A program made the translations under genes and the position numbers. A model generated the notes under the pieces. It worked only from the letters and a program-made list of their open reading frames with translations, was not told where the DNA came from and did not search any database. This document shows, piece after piece, positions 46,420-54,530 of a stretch of DNA of 64,000 bases (the first letter of the stretch is position 1; each line of letters begins with the position of its first letter). The stretch comes from DASXMT01 sp963781305 (GTDB lineage Bacteria; Actinomycetota; Acidimicrobiia; Acidimicrobiales; RAAP-2), in the NCBI GenBank assembly GCA_963781305.1, contig CAWAFL010000011.1, forward strand, positions 1,736,001 through 1,800,000. The letters run 5' to 3'.

Positions 46420-46507
46420 TGGTGTCGGAGGGGGGACTTGAACCCCCACGCCCTTGCGGGCACTAGCCCCTCAAGACGGATTTGGCTACTCCCCTACCAG
46501 CGCCGAT
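46420..46507 (-). tRNA. tRNA-Leu(GAG)-like; intact 3' half, degenerate 5' half; candidate att site
   Basis: From the anticodon loop (TTGAGGG, anticodon GAG) to the encoded CCA, 46476 down to 46420 is a flawless class II leucine tRNA: GCTAG stem strand, variable arm GCCC-GCAA-GGGC, T-arm GGGGG-TTCAAGT-CCCCC, acceptor CTCCGAC-A-CCA. The 5' half has the right length and a possible 3-bp D-stem, but only about 5 of 7 acceptor pairs (ATCGGCG) and 3 of 5 anticodon-stem pairs (CCGTC). It is either a decayed tRNA or the 3' remnant left by integration at the anticodon loop. Confidence 0.6.
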
Positions 46508-46576
46508 TTGCATATGAGCAGGTCAGGCTATGCGCCACCCGTCACTAGATGACACCCTGCGACACCGTTTCCCATG

Positions 46577-46600
46577 TCGCTATTCAACGGATGTTCAACG
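46577..46600 (+). repeat. 24-bp site with 11-bp-period direct repeats, copy 1
   Basis: TTCAACGG at 46583 and again at 46594, exactly one helical turn apart. The 24-bp block differs from 59183-59206 only in three central bases. It lies 70 bp inside the proposed island from the tRNA-like sequence, where arm-type integrase sites would be expected. Confidence 0.6.
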
Positions 46601-46631
46601 GCCAGTCGCATCCTGGACCTACCCTCTGCCC

Positions 46632-46874
46632 ATGGACCACTACGCCGAAGCCTTCCAAGCCCAGCCGGGTCGATGCTGGCGGATGGTGACGGCTCCCGAC
46701 GGCACCGGTCACCCCATGTTCTGCCCCGAGCCAGCGGTGTGGCGGGCCAGGACGCAGATCACGCGGGGGGTCAATCGGGGGAAGTGGTACGTGGTCGACT
46801 CCTGCGATCGGCACACAGACGACGAGCTGGTTGGGGTGAAACTTTTGGGGACTTCACATCCTGCACGACATTAA
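46632..46874 (+). CDS. Small Cys/His-containing protein of a dispersed local family
   Basis: 80 aa from ATG 46632: MDHYAEAFQAQPGRCWRMVT, then MFCPEPAVWRARTQITRG and WYVVDSCDRHTDDELVG. Cys at 15, 35 and 59 with His62 could form a metal site. Degenerate copies lie at 22440-22560 and 60272-60320, so this is the only intact one here. Function unknown. Located just inside the proposed island edge. Confidence 0.6.
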   Translation: MDHYAEAFQAQPGRCWRMVTAPDGTGHPMFCPEPAVWRARTQITRGVNRGKWYVVDSCDRHTDDELVGVKLLGTSHPARH

Positions 46875-46933
46875 GGCCATGCCACCGGGGAATCCGGGGG
46901 GGCTTAGTGCGAGTCGCGGCGACAGCCCTTTCG

Positions 46934-47600
46934 TCACGCGGGCGGCCAAACGGCAGGTACCCACGATGCGTAGTTCAAGTACCCAGAGAGGTCGAGGTTT
47001 CCACCGCCCTGCGCGTTAACGAGTAGTTCACCCCCAGGTGTGCCATCTGGTCCGCCGCCGCCCTTGCCGTCTCCAGTGTAGCTAGGCCCCTCGGCCCCGA
47101 GAGAGTCGACACGGACCCTTACATCACGGCAGTCGCCTCGGTTTCGATTCCCCATGTCATAGACCACTTCGCCGTCTGTCTTGAATTGCAAGATGAATCG
47201 GTTCGGATCGCCCGTCTCGGGAATCGTCTGCCAGTAGACCGTACCGTCTTCGTCGGCAAACCCTGCCGAGGAACCCTCGTCATAGTGTCCGACGCAAGTG
47301 GCCGTACCGATTCCGTAAGTTGGGGTGCAGATACCGTTGAAGTGGACTCGGAAGAAGTGGTGATCCCGAGGCGGCGGCGGGGTGCTGTAAAGCAAATATC
47401 CGCTGACGTCCACATCTATGTGGGGCTTGACAAATTCATGGCGGGCGTTGGCTGAGATAAAGAGGGGTCCACCCTCGGTCCCCGCTGCGGCTCCTGAAAC
47501 GTCCGGCGTTGTGACCGATCTGTCGGCGTGCCAGACGCCAACGTTGGCGCTCGTGACGTGGAAGTCTCCAGAACTTCGACCCGAAATCCAGTGGACTTGA
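46934..47600 (-). pseudogene. Gene 5'-truncated by the IS3 element
   Basis: About 220 codons run from the IS boundary to a stop at 46934: EADQVHWISGRSSGDFHVTS, DVDVSGYLLYSTPPPPRDHH, GGNLDLSGYLNYASW. Two DLSGYL/DVSGYL motifs suggest repeated beta strands. The frame continues into the IS but only as a shadow of orfB. I could not find the missing N-terminal part on the far side of the IS. Family not recognised. Confidence 0.6.
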
Positions 47601-47631
47601 TCCGCTTCGACGGACAGGTTGCTTGTGTTGA

Positions 47632-48519
47632 TTATGCCGCCTGAGTGTCGGCGTCGTGGTGGACTGCTTCGTATTGAGTGGGGCTGAGGTATCCAAGCGT
47701 CGAGTGCAACCGGCGGGTGTTGTACCAGCCTTCGATGTACTCGAATACAGCGCGTCGGAGTCCGTCCCTCGTCGGCCATGCTTGCGAGTCGACGAGCTCT
47801 CGTTTGATGGTGGCGAAAAATGATTCAGCCACCGCGTTGTCCCAGCATTGACCCTTCCTTCCAACCGAGAGCACGACGCCATGGGCTCTCGCCAAATCGG
47901 CGAAGTCGCCGCTCGTGTATTGCCGGCCGCGGTCGGAATGGAAGATGGCGCCGGCTTCGGGTGCTCTGTGTGTGAACACCCGCGAAAGGGCGTCGGTCAC
48001 CAGCTCGGTGCGCATGTGATCAGCCAAGGCCCAGCCAACGACCTTGCGGCTGGCCAGATCGATGACCGTGGCCAAATAGGCCCAGCCCTCCCACGTGGCG
48101 ATGTAGGTGATGTCGCCGACATAGCGCCGGTCGATCTCCTCGCTCGGTCCAAAGTGGCGCCGGATGAGATCGCGGGCTGCCTCGGCGTTGGGGTCGGCCA
48201 CCGTGGTGGTGCGCCAGCGCTTCTTGCACCGGCCCTCGAGGCCAGCTTGCCGCATGAGCCTGGTCACCCGGCGCTTCCCGCAGGCCACATGGCGATGCAG
48301 CAACTCTTTGTGGATACGCGGTGCTCCATAGGTGCCCTTGGATTCGGCGTGGATGACGGTGATCTTGGCCAACAGCTCGGCGTCGGTCACCGCTCTTCGC
48401 GAGGGGACACCGTTGCGGCGCTGGTAGTAGGCGGCACGGGAGACCTCGAGCAGTTCACACGCCTTGTTGACGCTGTGGCCTGCAGCTTGCTCCGCCTCGA
48501 TGAAAGGGTGCACTTTCAC
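47632..48519 (-). CDS. IS3-family transposase OrfB (DDE integrase core)
   Basis: 295 aa. N-terminal HTH_21-like part (SVNKACELLEVSRAAYYQRR; GTYGAPRIHKEL), then the rve core with DDE residues in RRYVGDITYIA, IFHSDRGRQYTS and DNAVAESFFATIKRE. The C-terminal YNTRRLHSTLGYLSPTQYE is universal in the family. Its ATG overlaps the orfA stop by four bases, so expression as a frameshifted OrfAB fusion or by coupling is expected. Confidence 0.95.
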   Translation of the reverse strand: MKVHPFIEAEQAAGHSVNKACELLEVSRAAYYQRRNGVPSRRAVTDAELLAKITVIHAESKGTYGAPRIHKELLHRHVACGKRRVTRLMRQAGLEGRCKKRWRTTTVADPNAEAARDLIRRHFGPSEEIDRRYVGDITYIATWEGWAYLATVIDLASRKVVGWALADHMRTELVTDALSRVFTHRAPEAGAIFHSDRGRQYTSGDFADLARAHGVVLSVGRKGQCWDNAVAESFFATIKRELVDSQAWPTRDGLRRAVFEYIEGWYNTRRLHSTLGYLSPTQYEAVHHDADTQAA

Positions 48520-48833
48520 CGGGTCTCCTTCGCGAAGAAAGCCGTCGCTCGCTTGAGGACCTCGACGTCCTCGCGCAACGACCGGTTCTGCCGGCGCAAC
48601 TCTGTGAGCTCAACCCGCTCCTCGGTGGTGAGACCAGGACGATCTCCCTGGTCTATCTCGGCCTGCTTCACCCAGGTCCGCACGTTGGTCTCGGTCAGAT
48701 CGAAGTCTCTGGCCACTTGGCCGATGCTGCGATCGCCGCGCCGGCACAGCTCGACGATCTCAGCCTTGAACTCCGGAGTGAACGACCGACGGGGACGGGG
48801 CTTCTTCCTCTCCATGGTCTCCATTTTGGACAT
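48516..48833 (-). CDS. IS3-family transposase OrfA
   Basis: 105 aa. RRSFTPEFKAEIVELCRRGD and IGQVARDFDLTETNVRTWVK form the helix-turn-helix that binds the IS ends; a leucine-zipper-like C-terminus (ELRRQNRSLREDVEVLKRAT) mediates multimerisation. Start could be Met1 or Met4. Confidence 0.95.
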   Translation of the reverse strand: MSKMETMERKKPRPRRSFTPEFKAEIVELCRRGDRSIGQVARDFDLTETNVRTWVKQAEIDQGDRPGLTTEERVELTELRRQNRSLREDVEVLKRATAFFAKETR

Positions 48834-49064
48834 CCTTTCTGGGGCTGTGCCCCTGATGGTGGATGTCCGTCAAAACGGAGGAAGCCCAGCACATACACAA
48901 GGTCTGCGTCGACTGTCGCTATGAGTGGGCAGAGCGACCGGGTGACACTGGAACGCCCACCCGCCTCTCGGCGTAGGTTCCCTACCACTTCCAAAGCTGC
49001 CGTCTCGCGCACCAAACGCCGGATAGCGAGCGGATCGGATGCGGCCCCCGCATAGCGTCGGCTC

Positions 49065-49244
49065 ATGAGCTTCTGTGCCGTATGTGGTGAATCGTCTGGA
49101 GCCGAACTGCGAGCGATTCCCGTGTGCCCAGAGCACGAGTCGGCCTCCCCGATCACTGAGTGGTGCCCTACCTGCGCCCAAGTCAGTTTCGCTGGTCAGC
49201 CTTGCTGGGGCTGCGGTGGTGACCTGGAACCCCTCGTCTCTTAG
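49065..49244 (+). CDS. Zinc-ribbon miniprotein, copy 1
   Basis: 59 aa: MSFCAVCGE..., PVCPEHESAS, TEWCPTCAQVSFAG, QPCWGCGGDLEPLVS. Cys at 4, 7, 21, 34, 37, 47 and 50 plus His24 make two CxxC/CxxH-type zinc sites. A second copy at 52276 is 59 aa too and conserves every Cys. The stop is 4 bp from the convergent SRAP-like gene's stop. The upstream 40 bp (from about 49025) is also conserved between copies, so regulation was duplicated too. Family not recognised; a small DNA/RNA- or protein-binding adaptor is a guess. Confidence 0.7.
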   Translation: MSFCAVCGESSGAELRAIPVCPEHESASPITEWCPTCAQVSFAGQPCWGCGGDLEPLVS

Positions 49245-49248
49245 GGAT

Positions 49249-49821
49249 TCACTGCGAGTTCACGGCCTCGCTCAGTTTCCGACCCTGGTTCCGCACATTT
49301 CCAACGCTCTGGCCAACCGGCCAATGCCGCAGGACACCGCTTGGCCCAGGACGGAGCATCGCCTCCAACTCTTCGTCGGCATCCACAGCTGGATCGAGCC
49401 ATCGTTCCCAGGTCTCGCGCTCGAGCACCACGGGCTGGCGGTTGTGTATCTGCTCCATGTCGGGGCCGGCGTCGGTTGTGATGATCGTGGCCGAGTAGAT
49501 CACTTCGCCTTCAGGAGAGCGCCACCACTCCCACAGCCCAGCGAATACGACGGGCTCTCCGTCCGTTCGAGTGAACCAGTTGGGCTGTTTCGCCTTGCGG
49601 CCCGGAACCGCCTGCCACTCGTAGAAACCGCTGACGGGTACGAGCAGACGTCGTTGCCGGAAGGCGTTGCGGAACATGGGCTTGGTGGCCACGGAGTCAG
49701 ATCGGGCGTTAAAACTGCGCGATCCAACTTTGGGATCCTTGGCCCAGCTCGGGATCAACCCCCATCGGTATTGGTGGAGGACCCGGTCTCCCACACGGTC
49801 GACCTGTGCGCGGCTGCCCAC
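49249..49821 (-). pseudogene. SRAP (YedK/HMCES-like) gene, 5'-truncated, copy 1
   Basis: 190 codons of an SOS-response-associated peptidase domain: YRWGLIPSWAKDPKVGSRSF, VSGFYEWQ (active-site Glu), IHNRQPVVLERETW (active-site His). The catalytic Cys2 of the obligatory MCGR start and about 55 more residues are missing: homology ends at about 49817, 13 bp from the stop of the next gene. Without Cys2 it cannot form the abasic-site DNA-protein crosslink. Confidence 0.8.
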
Positions 49822-49833
49822 CCCCTTAGCTGA

Positions 49834-50331
49834 CTACTTGAACGTGAGGTCGAGGCTTGCGGCCGTGCAACTACCCGCAGTCGGAGCGCTGACCTTGCAG
49901 AAGGACTCATTGGCGGTGATGTATGTCTGAATACGGTATTCCACAGTGTGGCCCGTGGTTCCGATCTTGTAGAGCAAGTCTGCCTGGTACTGGGGATCCC
50001 CAGCACTGGTCAGATTGCCGCCCCACTTGAGCTCAAAGCGCGCACTTGTACCTGGGCGCAGCGTCGATCCGTTTCCGGGACGCCCTTCAAAGGCAATCGG
50101 GTAATCGGCATACTCGTAGTGAATGCATGTATTATGCTCAACACCGCTGATCGTACAAAACTCGCCCGTGACCGGCTTGACGGCCTCCAGGGTGAGGGTC
50201 TGATTGCCGTTGTTCTTGACCACGAACCCGCGGCTGTATGCGCTTGCCGGGGCGGCGGTTATCAGCGCTCCCACCAGTGCGGACATCAGCAAAACAGCCG
50301 ACACCCCTATACGTATGCATGTCTGTTTCAT
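49834..50331 (-). CDS. Secreted small protein
   Basis: 165 aa from ATG 50331 (GAGAGG upstream). Signal peptide MKQTCIRIGVSAVLLMSALV cleaved near PASAYS; the mature part is beta-rich with Cys pairs (GEFCTIS, HNTCIHYEY, SFCKVSA, GSCTAAS). VVKNNGNQTLTLEAV resembles the Ig/jelly-roll openings of streptomycete secreted proteins of unknown role. Confidence 0.75.
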   Translation of the reverse strand: MKQTCIRIGVSAVLLMSALVGALITAAPASAYSRGFVVKNNGNQTLTLEAVKPVTGEFCTISGVEHNTCIHYEYADYPIAFEGRPGNGSTLRPGTSARFELKWGGNLTSAGDPQYQADLLYKIGTTGHTVEYRIQTYITANESFCKVSAPTAGSCTAASLDLTFK

Positions 50332-50565
50332 CTCGTAACCTCTCTTTTGTTGTGTGGGTCTCCGTCTGGACTCTTCGCACCGACGAAGCGCACTTGGCGT
50401 CCTGCAGGGAGCGCTCGATTGGCCAGTGCTCCAAATGTCCGTGGCATGTGTCCCCGTTGCTGGCGCCGTTGGTGCCATCCGGTCAGCCCGTGCTGTCGAA
50501 TTTGGTGTTAACCGAGCCGAATGATGGAATTGGGCACCATTGCTCTTCCTTTCTCGATGCAGGGC

Positions 50566-51073
50566 TCAGGGTGTCGACTTGTCGGGCTCGCGACTGGCTT
50601 GCAGCACCCGCCGAGTCCGCTCGAGCCAGGCCGGGTCCACGATCTCGTCCTCATCACGCAGACTCGACGCGTCGTAGCCAGGGTCGACGCAGTTGACGTC
50701 GCCCTCGAGCCCATCGGGATCGTGGAAGCGGAGGGACAACATGGGGCCGAGTCGCCGGATGCTGCCGCTCGACGCCCCCACTGCGAGCAAACGGTCTTGG
50801 AGCGCGAGCAGGGCACTCTCGTCGGCGACGGTGAACCCGATGTGGTCGAGCCGTCCCCGCTTAACATGGCGGGGTGAAGCTGTGGGACGCGGAGTCGTGC
50901 CCGACGACCTCGAAGACGTGCAGCATCACGTTTCCGGCGACGATGACGGCATGGCGGGTGTGGTTGGGGCCGGCACCGAACACGATGGTCGTTTCGAGGC
51001 CGATGCTGTCTTCGTAGAAGGCGCGGCAGCCGTCGAGATCGGGCGTCACCACGGCGACGTTGCTCACGCCCAC
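50566..51073 (-). pseudogene. VOC-family (glyoxalase-like) protein with frameshift
   Basis: From GTG 51073 (AAGGGGAG upstream) the frame reads VSNVAVVTPDLDGCRAFYED through NVMLHVFEVVGHDS. It shifts at about 50870 within a CCCC run and continues in a second frame, GRLDHIGFTVADESALLALQ to LRFHDPDGLEGDVNCVDPG. Together they form a complete two-module VOC domain of about 168 aa. One extra base accounts for the break: true pseudogene or sequencing indel. Confidence 0.75.
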
Positions 51074-51251
51074 CGGTTCGCTCCCCTTCGAATTCCAGGT
51101 CGGGTCCTCACACCCTTTAGGCGTTCCATCCGGTGGAACAATTCGTTCCGTCCGGTCAGAGCCCCGCCGAACCGGCAATCAGAACGCGTGCCATACGCGC
51201 CGTATGTTTCACGGCTCGTGGTGATAGCGTCACTTATTGCTCTGGCCCATG

Positions 51252-51580
51252 AGCACCAGTCTCGCCACTGTGTGCTCTTGGGCTAGAGCACCTTTAACGC
51301 GGCGTTCATGTCCTTTCACGCCGATCTATCAGGACTTGAAGGTACTCTCAGGCAGTCCGTATGGCGAGAAACGGGTTAGGCGAGACCTCCGCTGGTCGAG
51401 GTCCCGGCGGGGGTTCGTCGCGTTTCAGCTAGGCCAACGGCGCGAACGGTTTCCGTACGGTCCGTAGGGGTATGGTTTCGACAGTCCTGACTCGTGAGCG
51501 CAGGGTCAGCCCCGCTGCCTGCGCTTCGGGTTGGGGCTTCGAGACACCCGGTTTCAGCCGGGCGCCGGGTCCGGACAGAT
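51252..51580 (+). repeat. Diverged intergenic repeat, fullest copy (A+B)
   Basis: 51252-51422 matches 23909-24070 and its core matches the complement of 27364-27423. 51487-51580 matches 24361-24440. The core GACCTCCGCTGG...CCGGCGGGGGTTCGTC can fold. The surrounding 51074-51651 has no gene I can support. Confidence 0.55.
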
Positions 51581-51651
51581 CAGTAGTTGAATACGAGGGC
51601 CCCTCCTTGGGTGAACTCGTAGAGCGACGTCGCTCCCGTGACTTCGGCACC

Positions 51652-51948
51652 CTAAACCCAGACCGCCGATTCGAGATTGCGGGTCCTGACACTGACAGGA
51701 CACACAAATAGTCGGCCGCCTGTCTCTACGTATTCAGCATGAAGGTCCTTAATGGACGGTGCGCCGGACACGGAGAGTCCGTCCAAATAGCCCTCGGTCG
51801 CGATGTAGATCCCATCTTTGGTGAGCCACATGACGACCTGTTTGCCAGCGCGCAGAGCCTCCACTCCGAGCAGGTAACCGGTCAACACGGATTCGGGATC
51901 CTCGACGCCATGGGTTTGGCCGATTACGAGCTTGTCGTCTGCTGCCAT
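51652..51948 (-). CDS. DsrE-family protein, C-terminally truncated
   Basis: 98 aa from ATG 51948 (AAGAGGCGCG upstream). KLVIGQTHGVEDPESVLTGY, ALRAGKQVVMWLTKDGIYIA and HAEYVETGGRLFVCPVSVRT are the first three-quarters of a DsrE/DsrF-like domain with its conserved Cys. The usual last 20-25 residues are replaced by NLESAVWV and a stop. Possibly non-functional. Confidence 0.55.
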   Translation of the reverse strand: MAADDKLVIGQTHGVEDPESVLTGYLLGVEALRAGKQVVMWLTKDGIYIATEGYLDGLSVSGAPSIKDLHAEYVETGGRLFVCPVSVRTRNLESAVWV

Positions 51949-52070
51949 TTCGCGCCTCTTCTTTTCTGCCAGATTTAAGGACCCAAAGTTGCCGACGTAG
52001 AGAATACTTGTGGCAACGAGATCCTGCCCTCCATCGCGTTCACAGCGGGCGTTGGCCACGAGAACAACGA

Positions 52071-52232
52071 TCACGGATTCCATCCGTCCCACGCACCAAA
52101 TGCCACCATCACGAGACGTTTTCCAGACTCGACCGCTGCCACGCAATGGGGCGTCGCTGCGGTGAAGGCGACCGCGTCGCCGCATCGGGCATCGATGGGC
52201 CCAGAATGCGTCTCGAATGCACCACGTTGGAA
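52071..52232 (-). pseudogene. 2OG-Fe(II) oxygenase C-terminal fragment
   Basis: GAFETHSGPIDARCGDAVAF, then ATPHCVAAVESGKRLVMVAF, resembles the last strands of prolyl-hydroxylase-like oxygenases (distal iron His in TPHCV, 2OG-binding Arg in GKRLV). The upstream end is cut where the zinc-ribbon cassette repeat begins. Confidence 0.5.
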
Positions 52233-52275
52233 GATGGCGAGCGGATCGGATGGCTCCCCCGCATAGCGTCGGCTC

Positions 52276-52455
52276 ATGAGCTTCTGTGCCGTGTGTGGGG
52301 AACCACCTGGCTCCGGTATGCGAGCGACCCCGCTTTGCGGCGTCCATGAGTCCATGGACCCGATCACCGAATGGTGCTCTAGCTGCGCACAAGTGAGCTT
52401 CGCCGGCCAGCCTTGTTGGGGCTGCGGTGGCGACCTGGAACCCCTCGTCTCTTAG
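52276..52455 (+). CDS. Zinc-ribbon miniprotein, copy 2
   Basis: 59 aa, colinear with the protein at 49065: MSFCAVCGEPPGSG, LCGVHES, TEWCSSCAQVSFAG, QPCWGCGGDLEPLVS. All seven Cys and the His are kept while several other residues changed, which suggests selection on the metal sites. It again converges on an SRAP gene 4 bp away. Confidence 0.7.
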   Translation: MSFCAVCGEPPGSGMRATPLCGVHESMDPITEWCSSCAQVSFAGQPCWGCGGDLEPLVS

Positions 52456-52459
52456 GGAT

Positions 52460-53153
52460 TCACTGCGAATTCACGGCCTCGATCAGTTGCCGACCCTGGT
52501 TTCGCACATTTCCGACGCTCTGGCCCACTGGCCAGTGCCGCAGGACGCCGGCCGGCCCAGGACGAAGCATCCCTTCCAGCTCTTCGTCCGCATCTACATC
52601 TGGGTCGAGCCATCGTTCCCAGGTCTCGCGCTCGAGTACCACGGGCTGGCGGTTGTGTATCTGCTCCATGTCGGGACCGGAGTCGGTTGTGATGATCGTG
52701 GCCGAGTAGATCTCTTCGCCTTCAGGGGAGCGCCACCACTCCCAGAGACCAGCGAACACGACGGGCTCTTCATCCGCTCGAGTGAACCAGTTTGGCTGTT
52801 TCGTCTTACGGCCCGGAACGGCCTTCCACTCGTAGAGGCCACTGACGGGAACCAGCAGACGTCGCTGGCGGAAGGCGTTGCGGAACATGGGCTTGGTGGC
52901 CACGGAGTCAGCGCGGGCATTGAAGCTGCGTGATCCGACTTTGGGGTCCTTCGCCCAGCTCGGGATCAAACCCCACCGGTACTGGTGGAGGACCCGGTCG
53001 CCGTCACGATCAACCTGTGCGCCAAGAATTTGGGTCGGTAGGGCCGACGTTGTACCGCGCCTCCCATGTGGCCTCGAGTTCGTCGGAGACCCGTGCGTCG
53101 AGCCATTTCCCAACATCTCGAGGTGGGTCCTTCAGTCCGATGCGGCCGCACAT
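52460..53153 (-). pseudogene. SRAP (YedK/HMCES-like) gene with one frameshift, copy 2
   Basis: From ATG 53153 the frame starts MCGRIGLKDPPRDVGKWLDA and ARYNVGPT, the authentic SRAP N-terminus with catalytic Cys2. Near 53033 an extra base shifts the frame; removing it gives NVGPTTQILGAQVDRDGDRV and the remaining domain (RWGLIPSWAKD, VSGLYEWK, IHNRQPVVL) follows intact. If the insertion is a sequencing error this is a full, active-looking 230-aa protein that self-crosslinks to abasic sites in single-stranded DNA. Confidence 0.85.
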
Positions 53154-53176
53154 GATTGAAGACTAGGGTCCCGCCC

Positions 53177-53773
53177 ATGAGGGGAACCAGCAGGGCCTGC
53201 GTCCTCGTCCTCGCCGTCCTCTGCTTGGCCGCTTGCAGCAGCGGTTCAGCGAGCAAGGTGTTCGAGCCGCCACCTACTACGGCGCCACCGACCACGACGA
53301 CGACGACGACGCCAGCTATCTCTATCCCTGCGACGACTACGGAGGCATCGGCCACCTCGCCGACATCCGCGGTTCTGGCGGGTGATGTTCAGCCCGTCTA
53401 CCTCCCGCCCCTAGGAAGAGGCGGCTACCTGAGGGTCCAGGTCACCAACCCCGGACAGCACGGGTCGGTCCCAGGCGGCGGTATCAGCGTGACTCTGTAC
53501 GTGATCAACAACAGCACTAGCGCCTATGACTTGGCGGCATCTGATTTCACAGCGCTGGGGTTCGACGAAACGACGACACCGACGACCTACGGAAACGCGA
53601 CGTTCAGCGGAACCCCCACTACCACAGCGACTGAATCGAACGGGGTCTACTCGCTAGCCCCGCTCGCAACGTGGCAGGGGACGGTCGTTATCCCGATGCC
53701 CACAAGTGCAACCGCCCAGCAGGTCATATTCGATGCTGATGGAACCGAAGCCGCTTGGCTAGTCGATGCATGA
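53177..53773 (+). CDS. Putative lipoprotein
   Basis: 198 aa from ATG 53177. Lipobox VLCLAAC (Cys20), a Thr/Pro-rich linker with a TTTTTTTP run (about 33-50), then a domain with YLRVQVTNPGQHGSVPGGGI, SVTLYVINNS and WQGTVVIPMP. This is the DUF4352/telokin-like beta-sandwich look of many actinobacterial lipoproteins, but no family is assigned. It starts 24 bp from the divergent SRAP gene. Confidence 0.7.
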   Translation: MRGTSRACVLVLAVLCLAACSSGSASKVFEPPPTTAPPTTTTTTTPAISIPATTTEASATSPTSAVLAGDVQPVYLPPLGRGGYLRVQVTNPGQHGSVPGGGISVTLYVINNSTSAYDLAASDFTALGFDETTTPTTYGNATFSGTPTTTATESNGVYSLAPLATWQGTVVIPMPTSATAQQVIFDADGTEAAWLVDA

Positions 53774-54092
53774 CTGAGCGGACACAGGGCTATCGGAAAG
53801 GCCTCACCCCAAGCTGGCTCAAGGGCGACACCTTGGGGCTAGCGTCGCAGGGGCTTAACAACGAGGCGCCGCGTTCCCAAACCTGGCGCATCCAATCTAC
53901 GTCCACCACTCGGCGGGACGTCATCGAGCGGATCGGATGCGTCCCTTACGAAATCCTCGACGTCGGAGCCTCGACGGTCGTTCTATGAGACCGGCCATTC
54001 CGGTTGGCGATCCCTCAGAATCCGGCTCGTCGTAGCACTCAAGGCATTGCCAATCCCAGCTTTGGTGGCGGCAAGGGAATAGGTTTGGCAGG
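53774..54092. other. Intergenic debris, nothing supported
   Basis: Short frames on both strands without ribosome sites. The 5' part of the recombinase at 54093 should lie here but is not recognisable. Confidence 0.4.
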
Positions 54093-54530
54093 ATGATTGC
54101 CCTTGTAGACGGTGCCAACTGGGCAGAGATTCGACTGGTGGCCGAGCTGCGGTCCCACTGGGCTCGTCAGGCGACCGAGCGCCTAGCCGGGGGTTTGGCG
54201 TGGGAGGAAACTGGCTACGTGTTCGTCGATCAGCTCGGGCACCCGTACCGTCCGGAGACGCTGAGCCGGAGGTTCACGGCACTTCTCACCAAGGCGGAGC
54301 TTCGGCTGATCCGGCTGCACGACACACGCCACACGGCTGCATCGCTCATGCTGGCGGCTGGAGAAAGCCCGAAGGTCGTCGCGGAGATCCTCGGTCACTC
54401 CTCACCTACCATCACGATGAACGTCTATCAGCACCTCATACCCGGCATGGGTGAGGCTGCCGGCGAGCGGCTTACGGGGGCTGTTGGCGGGGTTGGCGTA
54501 GCTGCAGTTCCGGCCGCGATGAATGCGTAG
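54093..54530 (+). pseudogene. Tyrosine recombinase (phage-type integrase), 5'-truncated
   Basis: 145 codons: LAWEETGYVFVDQLGHPYRP, then LRLIRLHDTRHTAASLMLAA (catalytic HxxR at 76-79), VVAEILGHSSPTITMNVYQH (His102, nucleophile Tyr112). The N-terminal DNA-binding part and the first catalytic Arg are absent, so it cannot recombine alone. Probably the relic of the integrase that brought in this island. Confidence 0.8.

Larger units (their letters stand above)
47601..48879 (-). mobile_element. IS3-family insertion sequence
   Basis: About 1.28 kb with two overlapping genes (orfA, orfB) and terminal inverted repeats TCCGCTTCGACGGACA (47601-47616) and, inverted, TCCGTTTTGACGGACA (48879-48864), 14 of 16 matching. 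No flanking target duplication of 3-5 bp is visible, suggesting later rearrangement or that the exact tips differ. Both genes look intact, so the element may still be active. Confidence 0.85.

Noticed and set aside
47848..48924. 358-codon plus-strand frame
   Set aside because: Antisense to the IS3 transposase genes.
53927..53944. CGAGCGGATCGGATGCG, also upstream of zinc-ribbon copy 1 (about 49028)
   Set aside because: A 17-bp match without further flanking similarity; could be chance in GC-rich DNA, so not called a third cassette remnant.
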